A stretch of 64,000 nucleotides of DNA from Bacteroidota bacterium. Lineage in GTDB: Bacteria > Bacteroidota > Bacteroidia > Bacteroidales > GCA-2748055. A program made the translations under genes and the position numbers. This document shows, in pieces, positions 35,891 through 44,163 of this stretch. Below the pieces are notes generated by a model. The model was not told the origin of the DNA and did not search any database. It saw nothing but the letters and a program-made list of their open reading frames with translations. Each line of letters begins with the position of its first letter. Within the stretch, counting starts at the first letter, position 1. Location of the stretch: the NCBI GenBank assembly GCA_024244665.1, contig JAAEOI010000190.1, positions 1 through 64,000 on the forward strand, given 5' to 3'.

Positions 35891-36319
35891 CTATGCCGTC
35901 GCTATCCCTTCCTTATGATTCGCAGCGAGTAATTCCATATTCATGGATTGCATGTTGCTGCGGATGGTATCATTTAACTCGCACCAGTAATCCTTCATCG
36001 CACAACTCTCTTTCCTGGAACAAGTATCGTCCGATACCAAACAATCGATGAGGGCCAGGTCATCCTCAAAGGCAGTGTACACATCATAAATCGTGATCTC
36101 CCTGGCTGGCCGGAGCAACACATAACCACTTTTTTTTCCCGCCACATTGGAAACAAGTCCCGCCTTCTTAAGTGATGATATTAGCTGGTCAAGGTATTTC
36201 ACGGACACATCCTGTGATTCGGCAATCTCCTTTTGAAATGTACCCCCATTTTTTTCCTCATTCAACGCAAGCTCCAAAACAACTCTGACGCCATATCTTG
36301 TTTTTGTGTTGAATTTCAT
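35891..36319 (-). CDS. Rrf2-family iron-sulfur transcriptional regulator
   Basis: The 142-residue protein has the winged-helix N-terminus of Rrf2 proteins (TRYGVRVVLELALNEEKNGG, then VSVKYLDQLISSLKKAGLV). Four cysteines lie in the C-terminal part (Cys93, Cys100, Cys106, Cys113), suited to a redox- or NO-sensitive iron-sulfur cluster as in IscR or NsrR. It is the first gene of the minus-strand run leading into nosZ, and two palindromes lie directly upstream of it, so autoregulation and control of the nos genes are likely. Confidence 0.88.
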   Translation of the reverse strand: MKFNTKTRYGVRVVLELALNEEKNGGTFQKEIAESQDVSVKYLDQLISSLKKAGLVSNVAGKKSGYVLLRPAREITIYDVYTAFEDDLALIDCLVSDDTCSRKESCAMKDYWCELNDTIRSNMQSMNMELLAANHKEGIATA

Positions 36320-36330
36320 CTATTTTTACT

Positions 36331-36353
36331 TACCCTACTAAAATAGTAGGATA
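36331..36353. promoter_or_regulatory. Palindromic operator 1 (probable Rrf2 site)
   Basis: CCTACTA-AAA-TAGTAGG (36334-36350) is a perfect 7-3-7 inverted repeat, and it extends to TA at both ends with one mismatch. It lies 12 bases before the Rrf2 start and between the divergent Rrf2 and fasciclin genes. Confidence 0.6.
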
Positions 36354-36369
36354 AAAGTAGAACTTTTAT
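36351..36369. promoter_or_regulatory. Palindromic operator 2
   Basis: ATAAAAGT-AGA-ACTTTTAT is a perfect 8-3-8 inverted repeat that touches operator 1. Sequence differs from operator 1, but both have the same half-site plus 3-base-centre design, so it may bind the same or another dimeric regulator. Confidence 0.5.
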
Positions 36370-36447
36370 TTTAACCACAAATAGGAATTCAACTAAAACG
36401 AACAAGTTAAACAATTATTCTTCAAATATCCACTTAAATCACTAACT

Positions 36448-37008
36448 ATGAAAACAACCCATTACTTTTCCATGATGTTGATCTTCTGTCTGGTGTTAAC
36501 TTCTTGCACCGGCAATTCATCACCCGAAACAACAACCCAGGCCGAGTCGTTTGACACCCATGGACAGGCAGGAGTGGTCGATAAAACCGGCACCCAGAAT
36601 ATCCTTCAGATTGCCGCCGGATCGGAAGCGCATACCACCCTCGCTGCGGCGGTAACTGCAGCAGATATGCTCGACGTGCTAGCCAATGCCGGCCCCCTCA
36701 CCGTATTCGCACCCACCAATGCGGCATTTGAAAAGTTGCCTGAAGGGACCGTTGAGGAGTTATTGAAACCCGAGAACAAAGCGACACTGGCCAGGATCAT
36801 TCAATTTCATGCCGCTCCAGGAACATATAAAGGAAAACTACTGAAGGATGGTCAGAAACTGTTCCAGGCATCTGGTCATTACATAGATGTGGTTGTCAAT
36901 GATGAAGGGACCTTTGTAAACGGATCCAAGATCATAGCCACCATCGATGCTTCAAATGGTGTGATTCACGTGGTGGAAGATGTATTTCTCCCACCAGCTG
37001 AAGAGTAA
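36448..37008 (+). CDS. Fasciclin-domain lipoprotein
   Basis: The 186-residue product has a lipobox (LTSC) and one FAS1 domain (about residues 50-185) with the conserved LTVFAPTNAAFEKLPEGT and the closing NGVIHVVEDVFLPP. FAS1 proteins mediate adhesion or protein contacts at the cell surface or in the periplasm. It is transcribed away from the Rrf2/nos genes across the two palindromes and so may belong to the same regulon. As I recall, fasciclin genes appear near nos genes in other Bacteroidota, which I could not check. Confidence 0.88.
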   Translation: MKTTHYFSMMLIFCLVLTSCTGNSSPETTTQAESFDTHGQAGVVDKTGTQNILQIAAGSEAHTTLAAAVTAADMLDVLANAGPLTVFAPTNAAFEKLPEGTVEELLKPENKATLARIIQFHAAPGTYKGKLLKDGQKLFQASGHYIDVVVNDEGTFVNGSKIIATIDASNGVIHVVEDVFLPPAEE

Positions 37009-37016
37009 TAAAATCT

Positions 37017-37042
37017 TGCCACAGGTATTCAAGCCTGTGGCA
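37017..37042. terminator. Bidirectional terminator
   Basis: TGCCACAGG and CCTGTGGCA form a perfect 9-bp stem with an 8-base loop between two convergent genes. The plus side is followed by CCTTTTCT and the minus side by AGATTTTATT, so it can serve both. Confidence 0.65.
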
Positions 37043-37048
37043 CCTTTT

Positions 37049-38494
37049 CTATTCCCCCGGAATCCACATGTCACGGGGAGTTAGTCCCAGCTCACCGATC
37101 ATCCTGATGGCATAGTCCATTCGTCCCAGGTTATCAGCCCTGACGTTGTTGGTACCGATAGTAAACATCACACCGGCTGCTTTGGCCTTTTTCAGGAAGG
37201 CCGGTGAGGGAATCTGTCTTCCGTTGTTGATCTCCAGAGCCACGCCGCTCTCCACCAGGGCAGCAACCACCCGATCGATCCGTTCATCGGTCCACAGGGC
37301 ATCATACTGGTCATTAATCTCATCGGGCAGGTAGGTGGGATTCACGTAGATATCGATGGGTTCGGTAGTGACAATAGTGACGATCCGATCCACCAGCTGT
37401 TCCATGAAATCCTGGGGATCGCCCACCTCGGTCTCCTCCTTGATCCATGTGCGCATCCGTTTCCCCTTATCGTTGGTCCAGGTCATGGCATCGGTGAATA
37501 CGTAGTCAAAACGCTCCCGGCTCTCGGGGGAAAACAGCTCCAGCCACTCCCTGCCTTCCGCCTGCATGGCAAACCAGGTAAAGGCAGAAGGTTTGTGGTT
37601 GTCCACAAACGCGTTTAGTTCCTCATCTGTCTCAAATCCCATCTTCAGCCCGCAGTTCACAGCTACTCCATAGGTATAACCATATTTGCGCGCCTGCGCC
37701 AGTGCCTGCTCCTCGGTCATCCCTCCCTTGAGGTGGGTATGCAGATCGATCAATGGAAAATTATCGGTGGCCAGGCGAACAATTTGCTCCTCGAAGACCA
37801 GGTCATCCGGAGGCGTCCCGGTGCTGGGGAGATCATCAGCCAGCATTTTTACCCTGATATTTTTATAGGCCACCGTGCTCCCAGGATCATGGCACTGGAA
37901 AGCGAAGGTCCCGCCTTCAGTATTCAGCCTGCGGCCCTGCCAGTCGTCGGGCCTCCATAATTGGGAGGGCTCGGTGTAATCCGATGCCAGCATATCGTTA
38001 ATATAGGTCCGCACGGTCTTCCCCTGTACCACAATCCGGTAATTGAACCACTCCTTGTCGGGCACAACCTGCTTCCAGATGTTGCGTACGGCATAAATAC
38101 TACCTGTCATCTTATGCTCCACATAATCACCCGGATTGGCCGGGGGATTGGCCGAATTAAAGACCTGGCACTCATAGCCACTGCCTGGCCAGCCCTCCTC
38201 CTGGTACTCCGTATGAATGTAAACCCCCGAGTTTGATCCGGGAGTGGTCATCACATCCACACTAAACTCAAAGTTAAGGAAGTTGTGATCCATTACGTCC
38301 CCTGTGTAAAAAAGGTGGGAACGCTCTCCGGCGGTGACAATAGCACCATCCTCGATCTTCCAGGAAGCACTGTTTTCGTTGGCGGTCCAGCCTTCCAGGC
38401 TTTCCCCGTCAAAAAGGGTGATCCATTCATCAGCGCTGCAGCCGGTAATTGCCACGAAAAGAAATAGAGAAATTATGATCTTAGAAAGTTTCAT
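37049..38494 (-). CDS. DUF1080 - PHP-type hydrolase fusion lipoprotein
   Basis: The 481-residue lipoprotein (lipobox ITGC) has two parts. Residues about 25-220 match the DUF1080 (3-keto-disaccharide hydrolase, concanavalin-like) domain: ITLFDGESLEGWT, WKIEDGAIVT, NSGVYIHTEYQEEGWPGSGYE and AFQCHDPGSTVAYKNIRV. Residues about 245-480 resemble a PHP or amidohydrolase-type metal-dependent fold, with LIDLHTHLKGG (metal-binding HxH), YVNPTYLPD and FTIGTNNVRAD. A role in periplasmic sugar derivative breakdown is a family-based guess. Confidence 0.75.
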   Translation of the reverse strand: MKLSKIIISLFLFVAITGCSADEWITLFDGESLEGWTANENSASWKIEDGAIVTAGERSHLFYTGDVMDHNFLNFEFSVDVMTTPGSNSGVYIHTEYQEEGWPGSGYECQVFNSANPPANPGDYVEHKMTGSIYAVRNIWKQVVPDKEWFNYRIVVQGKTVRTYINDMLASDYTEPSQLWRPDDWQGRRLNTEGGTFAFQCHDPGSTVAYKNIRVKMLADDLPSTGTPPDDLVFEEQIVRLATDNFPLIDLHTHLKGGMTEEQALAQARKYGYTYGVAVNCGLKMGFETDEELNAFVDNHKPSAFTWFAMQAEGREWLELFSPESRERFDYVFTDAMTWTNDKGKRMRTWIKEETEVGDPQDFMEQLVDRIVTIVTTEPIDIYVNPTYLPDEINDQYDALWTDERIDRVVAALVESGVALEINNGRQIPSPAFLKKAKAAGVMFTIGTNNVRADNLGRMDYAIRMIGELGLTPRDMWIPGE

Positions 38495-38617
38495 AGGGAT
38501 AATTTTAGTTGTTGACCGATTGATTTGTAGATAAATGTACGAAATTGATACCCCTTCATGGTCGCATTTCCTGTTCCACTGAAAAATACTACATTAGGAC
38601 ATCAATCCAAAATCTGA

Positions 38618-38625
38618 TACTTTTG
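38618..38625 (+). promoter_or_regulatory. Candidate -7 box before the TldD gene
   Basis: TACTTTTG matches TAnnTTTG fully. It overlaps the TTG that would start the upstream Tat reading frame, so the promoter and that start codon cannot both be used as drawn. No -33 box is seen. Confidence 0.3.
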
Positions 38626-38678
38626 AGACTTTCAAGACGAAATTTCATAATACAGGAGGCGCGACCGCAGCCGGAACC

Positions 38679-40148
38679 ATGGTTTTGCCACCCCTGTTAA
38701 AATCATGCAATAACCTTCAATTATCCCCCGATGTGAAAAGCTATTTAGACCATTTTGAAGTAAGTCCAGAGATGCTGCAGAAAGTAATTACTGAGGCTAT
38801 GTCGAAGGGCGGAGATTATGCAGACCTCTTTTTCGAACATACCATATCAAACAATCTCGGATTAGAAGACGGAAAGGTAAACAGTGCACATTCCAATGTC
38901 GATTACGGTGTGGGAGTCAGGGTATTGAAGGGCGACCAGACTGGTTTTGCCTATACCGAATCCACCAATTTGCAGGACATGCTGAAGGTGGCCATAACAG
39001 CGGCCAATATTGCAAACGATCCTGTCACTTTTCAAAAGAGTACTCTCGTTGAAAAATCGATCCCCAACTACTATAAGGTCTCCCAAAAATGGGAAAACTC
39101 AACGGTAGAGGAGAAGATTCCTTTCGTTCAGAAGTTGAACGACAGGCTGTTCGAACTGGATGAAAAAGTAACCAAAGCGAGGGTATTCCAGCGTGACGAA
39201 ACTTCTTACGTATTGTTTTACAACTCCGAAGGCCTGCTCACCTCAGACTACCGGCCAATGGCAACACTGGGTGTCATATGTGTCATGGAGAAGGACGGGC
39301 ATATTGAAAATGACTACAGCGCGCAATCGGTTCGCCAGGGATTTGAATTCCTGGATGACAACCTGGTGGAAGAGCTGGCCCAGGAGGCAATTAAAAAGAC
39401 CAACTTCCTGTTTGGTGCCGGGAAACCCAGGGCCGGGGAATTGCCGGTGGTGCTGGGAGCCGGAGGATCCGGGATCCTGCTTCATGAAGCCATGGGTCAC
39501 CCTTTTGAGGCTGATTTCAACCGGAAGGGTGAATCGATCTTCTCTGATAAGTTAGGAAAAAGCATTGCGAAAAACTTCATCAATATCGTTGAAGACGGAA
39601 CCATGGTCAACAACCGGGGATCGCTCAATATCGATGACGAAGGCAATGATGTAAAAAAGGTCTACCTTGTTAAAGACGGAGTGCTTGAGAGCTACCTGCA
39701 CGACCGGATCAGTGCCAACTATTATGGGGTAGATCCCACAGGAAACGGTCGCAGGCAGTCGTTCAGGCATGTTCCCCTTCCCAGGATGCGGATCACATAC
39801 ATGGAGAACGGCCCCCACACCACCGACGATATCATCTCCAGCGTTGATTATGGAGTTTATGTGGACAATTTTACCAACGGGCAGGTGAAAATCGGTGCAG
39901 GTGACTTCACCTTTTTCGTGAAGTCGGGTTACCTCATCGAAGGCGGAAAGCTGACCGAGCCTATCAAGGACATAAATATCATCGGGAATGGGCCACAGGC
40001 GCTGGCCGATATCACAATGGCAGCAGGTGATTACAAAACCGTTACTGGTACCTGGACCTGCGGAAAAGGCGGGCAATCGGTTCCTGTTGGAATGGGACTT
40101 CCCTCCATCCTGGTGAAGAAACTCACAGTTGGAGGAACCAGTGCATAA
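38679..40148 (+). CDS. tldD: TldD-type metalloprotease, Tat signal apparently frameshifted
   Basis: The 489-residue protein has the zinc motif HEAMGH (His269, Glu270, His274) of TldD, the catalytic half of the TldD/TldE protease that trims unfolded or modified peptides. The usable start at 38679 is preceded in frame by T-G-G-A-T-A-A-G-T, which with VLPPLLKSC looks like the end of a twin-arginine lipoprotein signal. The twin arginines (LSRRNFI, 38629-38649) lie in another frame, so one base seems to be missing near 38650. Either the exported form has been lost or this is a sequence error. Confidence 0.85.
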   Translation: MVLPPLLKSCNNLQLSPDVKSYLDHFEVSPEMLQKVITEAMSKGGDYADLFFEHTISNNLGLEDGKVNSAHSNVDYGVGVRVLKGDQTGFAYTESTNLQDMLKVAITAANIANDPVTFQKSTLVEKSIPNYYKVSQKWENSTVEEKIPFVQKLNDRLFELDEKVTKARVFQRDETSYVLFYNSEGLLTSDYRPMATLGVICVMEKDGHIENDYSAQSVRQGFEFLDDNLVEELAQEAIKKTNFLFGAGKPRAGELPVVLGAGGSGILLHEAMGHPFEADFNRKGESIFSDKLGKSIAKNFINIVEDGTMVNNRGSLNIDDEGNDVKKVYLVKDGVLESYLHDRISANYYGVDPTGNGRRQSFRHVPLPRMRITYMENGPHTTDDIISSVDYGVYVDNFTNGQVKIGAGDFTFFVKSGYLIEGGKLTEPIKDINIIGNGPQALADITMAAGDYKTVTGTWTCGKGGQSVPVGMGLPSILVKKLTVGGTSA

Positions 40149-40166
40149 CCCTGAAAATTATTGATC

Positions 40167-41486
40167 ATGACCAAAGAAGAACAATACAGCATAACAAAAT
40201 GGGTCATGGAACACGCCATTCAGAATGGTGCACAACAGGCCCGGGTAATCCTATACAACAACAACAGCAGCCAGATCGAGGTTAGGGATGAGAAGATTGA
40301 CAAGCTTCAGGAATCCAACCGGATCGGAATGCAGATCAACCTTTACGTTGACAAGAAATACTCCAGCATCTCCACCAGCAGGATTACCAACAAGGAGGAG
40401 CTGGGAAAGATTATCGAAGAGGCCATAGTCGGAACCCGGTACCTGGCCGAAGATGAATTCCGGACACTTCCCGATCCCGGGCTCTACTACAAGGGTGACG
40501 GACCCGATCTGAAATCGGTGGACCCCAAATTCAATTCGGTTGATCCCCAGCAGAAAATCGAAAGTGCTTTCGCACTGGAAAAGGAGGTTCTGGGAACCGA
40601 TGAACGAATCATCTCGGTCTCCACATCATACAATGACGGGATGAGCGGTAGCGTGATGGTGGCCAGCAACGGCTTCGAAGGAGACAGTGAAAACTCATAC
40701 TACTCACTTTCCGCTTCAGTCTCTGTGACCGACGGTACGGCCCGGCCACAGGGGAACTGGTACAACTCCTCCATCTTCAGTGATAAGCTGGTCAGGAAAG
40801 ATATCGGAAAGAAGGCGCTGCAAAGAGCGGTGGACCGATTGGGACAGGCCAAGATCGAATCCGGAAAGATGCCAATGATTGTGGAAAACAGAAGTGTCGG
40901 ACAGGTGGTGAGGCCCATGATCTCTGCTCTCAACGGCAGCTCCATCCAGCAGAAACAATCATTTCTGATCGATATGATTGGTGAGAAGATTGGATCCGAT
41001 CTGATGACCATCGTCGATGATCCCTTTATTGTATCGGGACGGGGCTCCAGGTTGTTTGACAGTGAGGGGATGGCCACTAAAAAGCGATCTGTAATCAAAA
41101 ACGGGGTGCTTAAAACCTACTATATCGATACTTACTACGGTAAGAAGATGAAGATGGAACCCACCACGGGAAGCACCACCAACCTGGTATTTAAACCCGG
41201 TGAAAAGAATCTGGAGGGGCTGCTGTCCGGTATCGACCGTGGCATACTGGTAACCGGTTTTAACGGTGGTAACAGCAACCCGGTCACTGGCGATTTCTCT
41301 TACGGGATCGAAGGATTCCTGGTTGAAAATGGCAAGCTGATCAAGCCGGTTGCCGAGATGAACATCACCGGGAACTTCAAGCAGTTATGGAAGGAGCTGG
41401 TGGCCGTTGGCAGCGATACGGATCTCAGCCGTTCGTGGAGACTGCCCTCGATGGTTTTCGAAAACGTCGACTTTAGCGGTATTTAA
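40167..41486 (+). CDS. tldE: TldE/PmbA-type peptidase subunit
   Basis: The ATG at 40167 is chosen over a TTG at 40161. The 439-residue product is a TldD/PmbA family member without the HExxxH motif, as usual for TldE. It has the C-terminal family segments GSTTNLVFKPGEKN and FSYGIEGFLVENGKL. TldE pairs with TldD to form the active heterodimer and starts 18 bp after it. The protein has no signal peptide. Confidence 0.85.
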   Translation: MTKEEQYSITKWVMEHAIQNGAQQARVILYNNNSSQIEVRDEKIDKLQESNRIGMQINLYVDKKYSSISTSRITNKEELGKIIEEAIVGTRYLAEDEFRTLPDPGLYYKGDGPDLKSVDPKFNSVDPQQKIESAFALEKEVLGTDERIISVSTSYNDGMSGSVMVASNGFEGDSENSYYSLSASVSVTDGTARPQGNWYNSSIFSDKLVRKDIGKKALQRAVDRLGQAKIESGKMPMIVENRSVGQVVRPMISALNGSSIQQKQSFLIDMIGEKIGSDLMTIVDDPFIVSGRGSRLFDSEGMATKKRSVIKNGVLKTYYIDTYYGKKMKMEPTTGSTTNLVFKPGEKNLEGLLSGIDRGILVTGFNGGNSNPVTGDFSYGIEGFLVENGKLIKPVAEMNITGNFKQLWKELVAVGSDTDLSRSWRLPSMVFENVDFSGI

Positions 41487-41543
41487 ACCAGGCAAACAAC
41501 TTCTTCGGTATATTCTGTAATCCACATCCACATCATCCTCGCT

Positions 41544-42227
41544 TCAGGGTATAATAAAAATGTGAATAATTGCGCTGTCTGTTTTTGAGTCAATGTGCAT
41601 ATCCCTCACAAGGACAGTCAGCTCCAGAGGCTGGTCCGATGCAGTTTCAAAAGCAGCCAGATCCTTCACGGTCAGACTTCCCGTTTCATCGTCAATGGCA
41701 ACCTGGTCATTGTCATTACCAGACAAAATGGAGTATAAGAGCAGCTGGTGGGCTTCCTCATCGGAAGCCTGGATCACTCCTATTTCTGTACCTTCTGTTG
41801 CTCCGGCCTGAATCTCAAAAGACTGATCCTCCACCACCGGTGCAAACTCGTTGAGGTCATTCAGTGAAACCGTCATGGTGGCAGTTGACTCCATGACCGG
41901 ATCGCCATTGTCGGATACAACCACGGTGAACTTTATTTTTTCATTCAGTTCATAGTTGAGCAGGGCCGGATCAGCCACCGAGAGATGCCCTCCGTGGGAG
42001 TCAATCTCAAATGTTCCCCCCTCATTTCCTTCCAGGATGCCATAGGACAGAACAGTACCATTATCCAGGTCGTAGGCATCAACCACCCCAAAGATGGTTC
42101 CGGCAGACAGATTTTCATCTATGGTGAAAAACTGGTTCCCAACCTCAGGCTCGTTCAGGTTCCCGGTACATGACCAGGCTACTCCCATAAGAGCCAGGAC
42201 GAATGCAATACCCTTAATCGCTCTCAT
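41544..42227 (-). CDS. Cadherin-repeat lipoprotein
   Basis: The 227-residue product has a lipobox (VAWSC) and two cadherin-like repeats: the first with FTIDENLSAGTIFGVVDAYD and LSVADPALLNYE, the second with SFEIQAGATEGTEIGVIQASDE and GSLTVKDLAAFE. The calcium-type DxNDxxP linker is present only as LNDLNEFAP. Likely a short surface or periplasmic adhesion-type protein. It follows the UDG-like gene by 22 bp. Confidence 0.75.
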   Translation of the reverse strand: MRAIKGIAFVLALMGVAWSCTGNLNEPEVGNQFFTIDENLSAGTIFGVVDAYDLDNGTVLSYGILEGNEGGTFEIDSHGGHLSVADPALLNYELNEKIKFTVVVSDNGDPVMESTATMTVSLNDLNEFAPVVEDQSFEIQAGATEGTEIGVIQASDEEAHQLLLYSILSGNDNDQVAIDDETGSLTVKDLAAFETASDQPLELTVLVRDMHIDSKTDSAIIHIFIIP

Positions 42228-42249
42228 TATCTACAATTTCTGGTGGGCC

Positions 42250-42993
42250 TCAGATAGCAGGCTGAGAGCGCAAGCGCTCCAGTTCTTTCAGTGCAACAGG
42301 CCCTATCTGGATGGCAAATTTACGGGGCCACGGATTCCTGGCCGAACGGTCCATGATCACTCCCGGAGGTGGCAAACAGATGAAATTACTGTTCTTCCAT
42401 ATGATCTTTTTCTCAACCACCTTCCCGGTCATATACTCACTGGCTTCATCTTCAGAACAGAGCAGCAGGCTTGAGATCACCTCTTCGCCCAACAGGATGA
42501 TGGCATATGGATTGGCAATTTCAATCTCCTGTCGGATCCACGGTAGACTCTTGTTGGCGTACTCCATATACTTCGACCGGTTCTCTTTGATCTCCTTCCC
42601 CAATCGGTGATACTTCTTCACATGATCATCATCGAACAAGTACACCTTCACCAGGCTGGTGAGCCAGCAATGCTCCCTGGGAATCTCCAGTGTTTCCAGG
42701 ATCACCTCGGAAAGCTCCTGTCCTGTAAAAGAGCTTCTTACCCTGGATCCATCGAAATAGGGTTCAATGGAGAAAGGGGCTGTTGCGTCACCCAGGGGAA
42801 CATCGGGGATATCATTCTCAAAAAAAACCTTGGCAGCAGGCTGAGGACCAATCACCATAATCTTTCCAACAGCTGTTTCAATGGGAACAACAGTCCGAAC
42901 CGGGTTGCCGTGCAGGTATGAAGTATCTTTGGGGAATTTAATGCTGTCGATATACTCCTTGGTGCATTTCTTCTGGTATTGATGTGTAGTCAT
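42250..42993 (-). CDS. Uracil-DNA glycosylase superfamily-like protein
   Basis: The 247-residue protein shows the order of elements of the UDG fold: a first strand KIMVIGPQPA, a SFTGQELSEVILETL helix, an LTSLVKVYLFDDD strand, AIILLGEEV, and a late segment CLPPPGVIMDRSARNPWP. The usual family motifs (GEAPG and HPS) are not conserved, so activity on uracil is not assured; a different nucleic-acid substrate or a non-enzymatic role is possible. Confidence 0.55.
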   Translation of the reverse strand: MTTHQYQKKCTKEYIDSIKFPKDTSYLHGNPVRTVVPIETAVGKIMVIGPQPAAKVFFENDIPDVPLGDATAPFSIEPYFDGSRVRSSFTGQELSEVILETLEIPREHCWLTSLVKVYLFDDDHVKKYHRLGKEIKENRSKYMEYANKSLPWIRQEIEIANPYAIILLGEEVISSLLLCSEDEASEYMTGKVVEKKIIWKNSNFICLPPPGVIMDRSARNPWPRKFAIQIGPVALKELERLRSQPAI

Positions 42994-43073
42994 AAGTACA
43001 GTTTCAATAATGTTCCAGCAACAAAGTACAATTTTCCTGGCAAAAAGTACCTATATGATGCGATAGTTAATGA

Positions 43074-44156
43074 TTATTCAGGCTTAAAACAGAAGGCCGC
43101 AGGGGAAATCCCTGCACGGATGGTATCCACCGGAATCCCATCCGGAGAGTACCTGTATACCATGCCCCTTTGAACATAATCAATTGCATCGGAGATATAT
43201 AACTCAGACGTTGATGGATCTACCTCAAGGCCATAATACCCGCCATTGAATCCTGCTCCGTAAGGGCTTTCAATAAACATTTCAGGCATATCGCTCTCCA
43301 CAGGCATGTGGTAGAGATGCCGGTTCAGGAACCAGAGCGTGTCGCCGGGACCGTTGATCCTCAGTGCCAAAGGCTTATCACCGCTTTCAAACCTGTGTAC
43401 AAGAGTCGCCTCCCTGGCTCCTGCCGCGATTTTCATTAAACCCGGCACCTGGTATCCGTAGGGACTCCCTTCAAACCCGCCGTCACAAAGCACCCAGAGG
43501 TTATGGAACCTGTCAAGCACCATGGAGTTGGGCTGCTTCAGTACCCGGATGGAATCAACTACATTATCTGTTTCGGAATCAATCACCAGCACCTGGTTAT
43601 CAAAACTCCAGCAGTTGGTGTAGACATATTTTCCGTATTGCACCATCTGTTCAGTGGAGTGCTGATGGAAACCACCTTCAGGATTATTTACATCTATTGA
43701 ACCGGTGACCTCCATGGTCCGGGGGTTGACAATCGTGATAGCCCGGGCATAAAGATCAGTCACATAAGCTTTTGAATCACTCACAAAATGGAGGTGCCGG
43801 GGAGAGGTAAGGCCGGTAATCTTCCCAACATACTTAAAGGTGGAGGTGTTGATCACATAGATCCTCCCGCTGTTGTTAACCACCACGTAACCCAGGCTGT
43901 CCCTGAGGGTCATTGAAAAAGCCACATCTCCAAGCGGTAGCCCGTTTGTAGAGTAGAAAATATCATTGAGCACCTCGCCACTCTCCATATCATAGAAAGA
44001 AAGGGAAGCATTCCCGTAAGTAAAATTCCCCTCATTGAGCACAAATAAACCCTGTGGCTTATCCACCGACAGCCGGTCAAAATCCCACAACTCGTCATCC
44101 TTCATGCAGGAGGAGAGCGTTGCAAGCAACAGCAATAGCAGTGGAAGCAGCCGCAT
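43074..44156 (-). CDS. BtuG/YncE-like (DUF5074) surface beta-propeller lipoprotein
   Basis: The start at 44156 gives a lipoprotein signal (LATLSSC); the upstream extension runs back into the receptor gene. The 360-residue product is a seven-bladed YncE-like propeller ([36 protein letters not shown]). In Bacteroides, BtuG proteins of this type bind cobalamin with high affinity on the surface and hand it to BtuB. Position 7 bp behind a BtuB-like receptor in a B12-riboswitch operon supports the same role. Confidence 0.8.
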   Translation of the reverse strand: MRLLPLLLLLLATLSSCMKDDELWDFDRLSVDKPQGLFVLNEGNFTYGNASLSFYDMESGEVLNDIFYSTNGLPLGDVAFSMTLRDSLGYVVVNNSGRIYVINTSTFKYVGKITGLTSPRHLHFVSDSKAYVTDLYARAITIVNPRTMEVTGSIDVNNPEGGFHQHSTEQMVQYGKYVYTNCWSFDNQVLVIDSETDNVVDSIRVLKQPNSMVLDRFHNLWVLCDGGFEGSPYGYQVPGLMKIAAGAREATLVHRFESGDKPLALRINGPGDTLWFLNRHLYHMPVESDMPEMFIESPYGAGFNGGYYGLEVDPSTSELYISDAIDYVQRGMVYRYSPDGIPVDTIRAGISPAAFCFKPE

Positions 44157-44163
44157 GAGTCGA

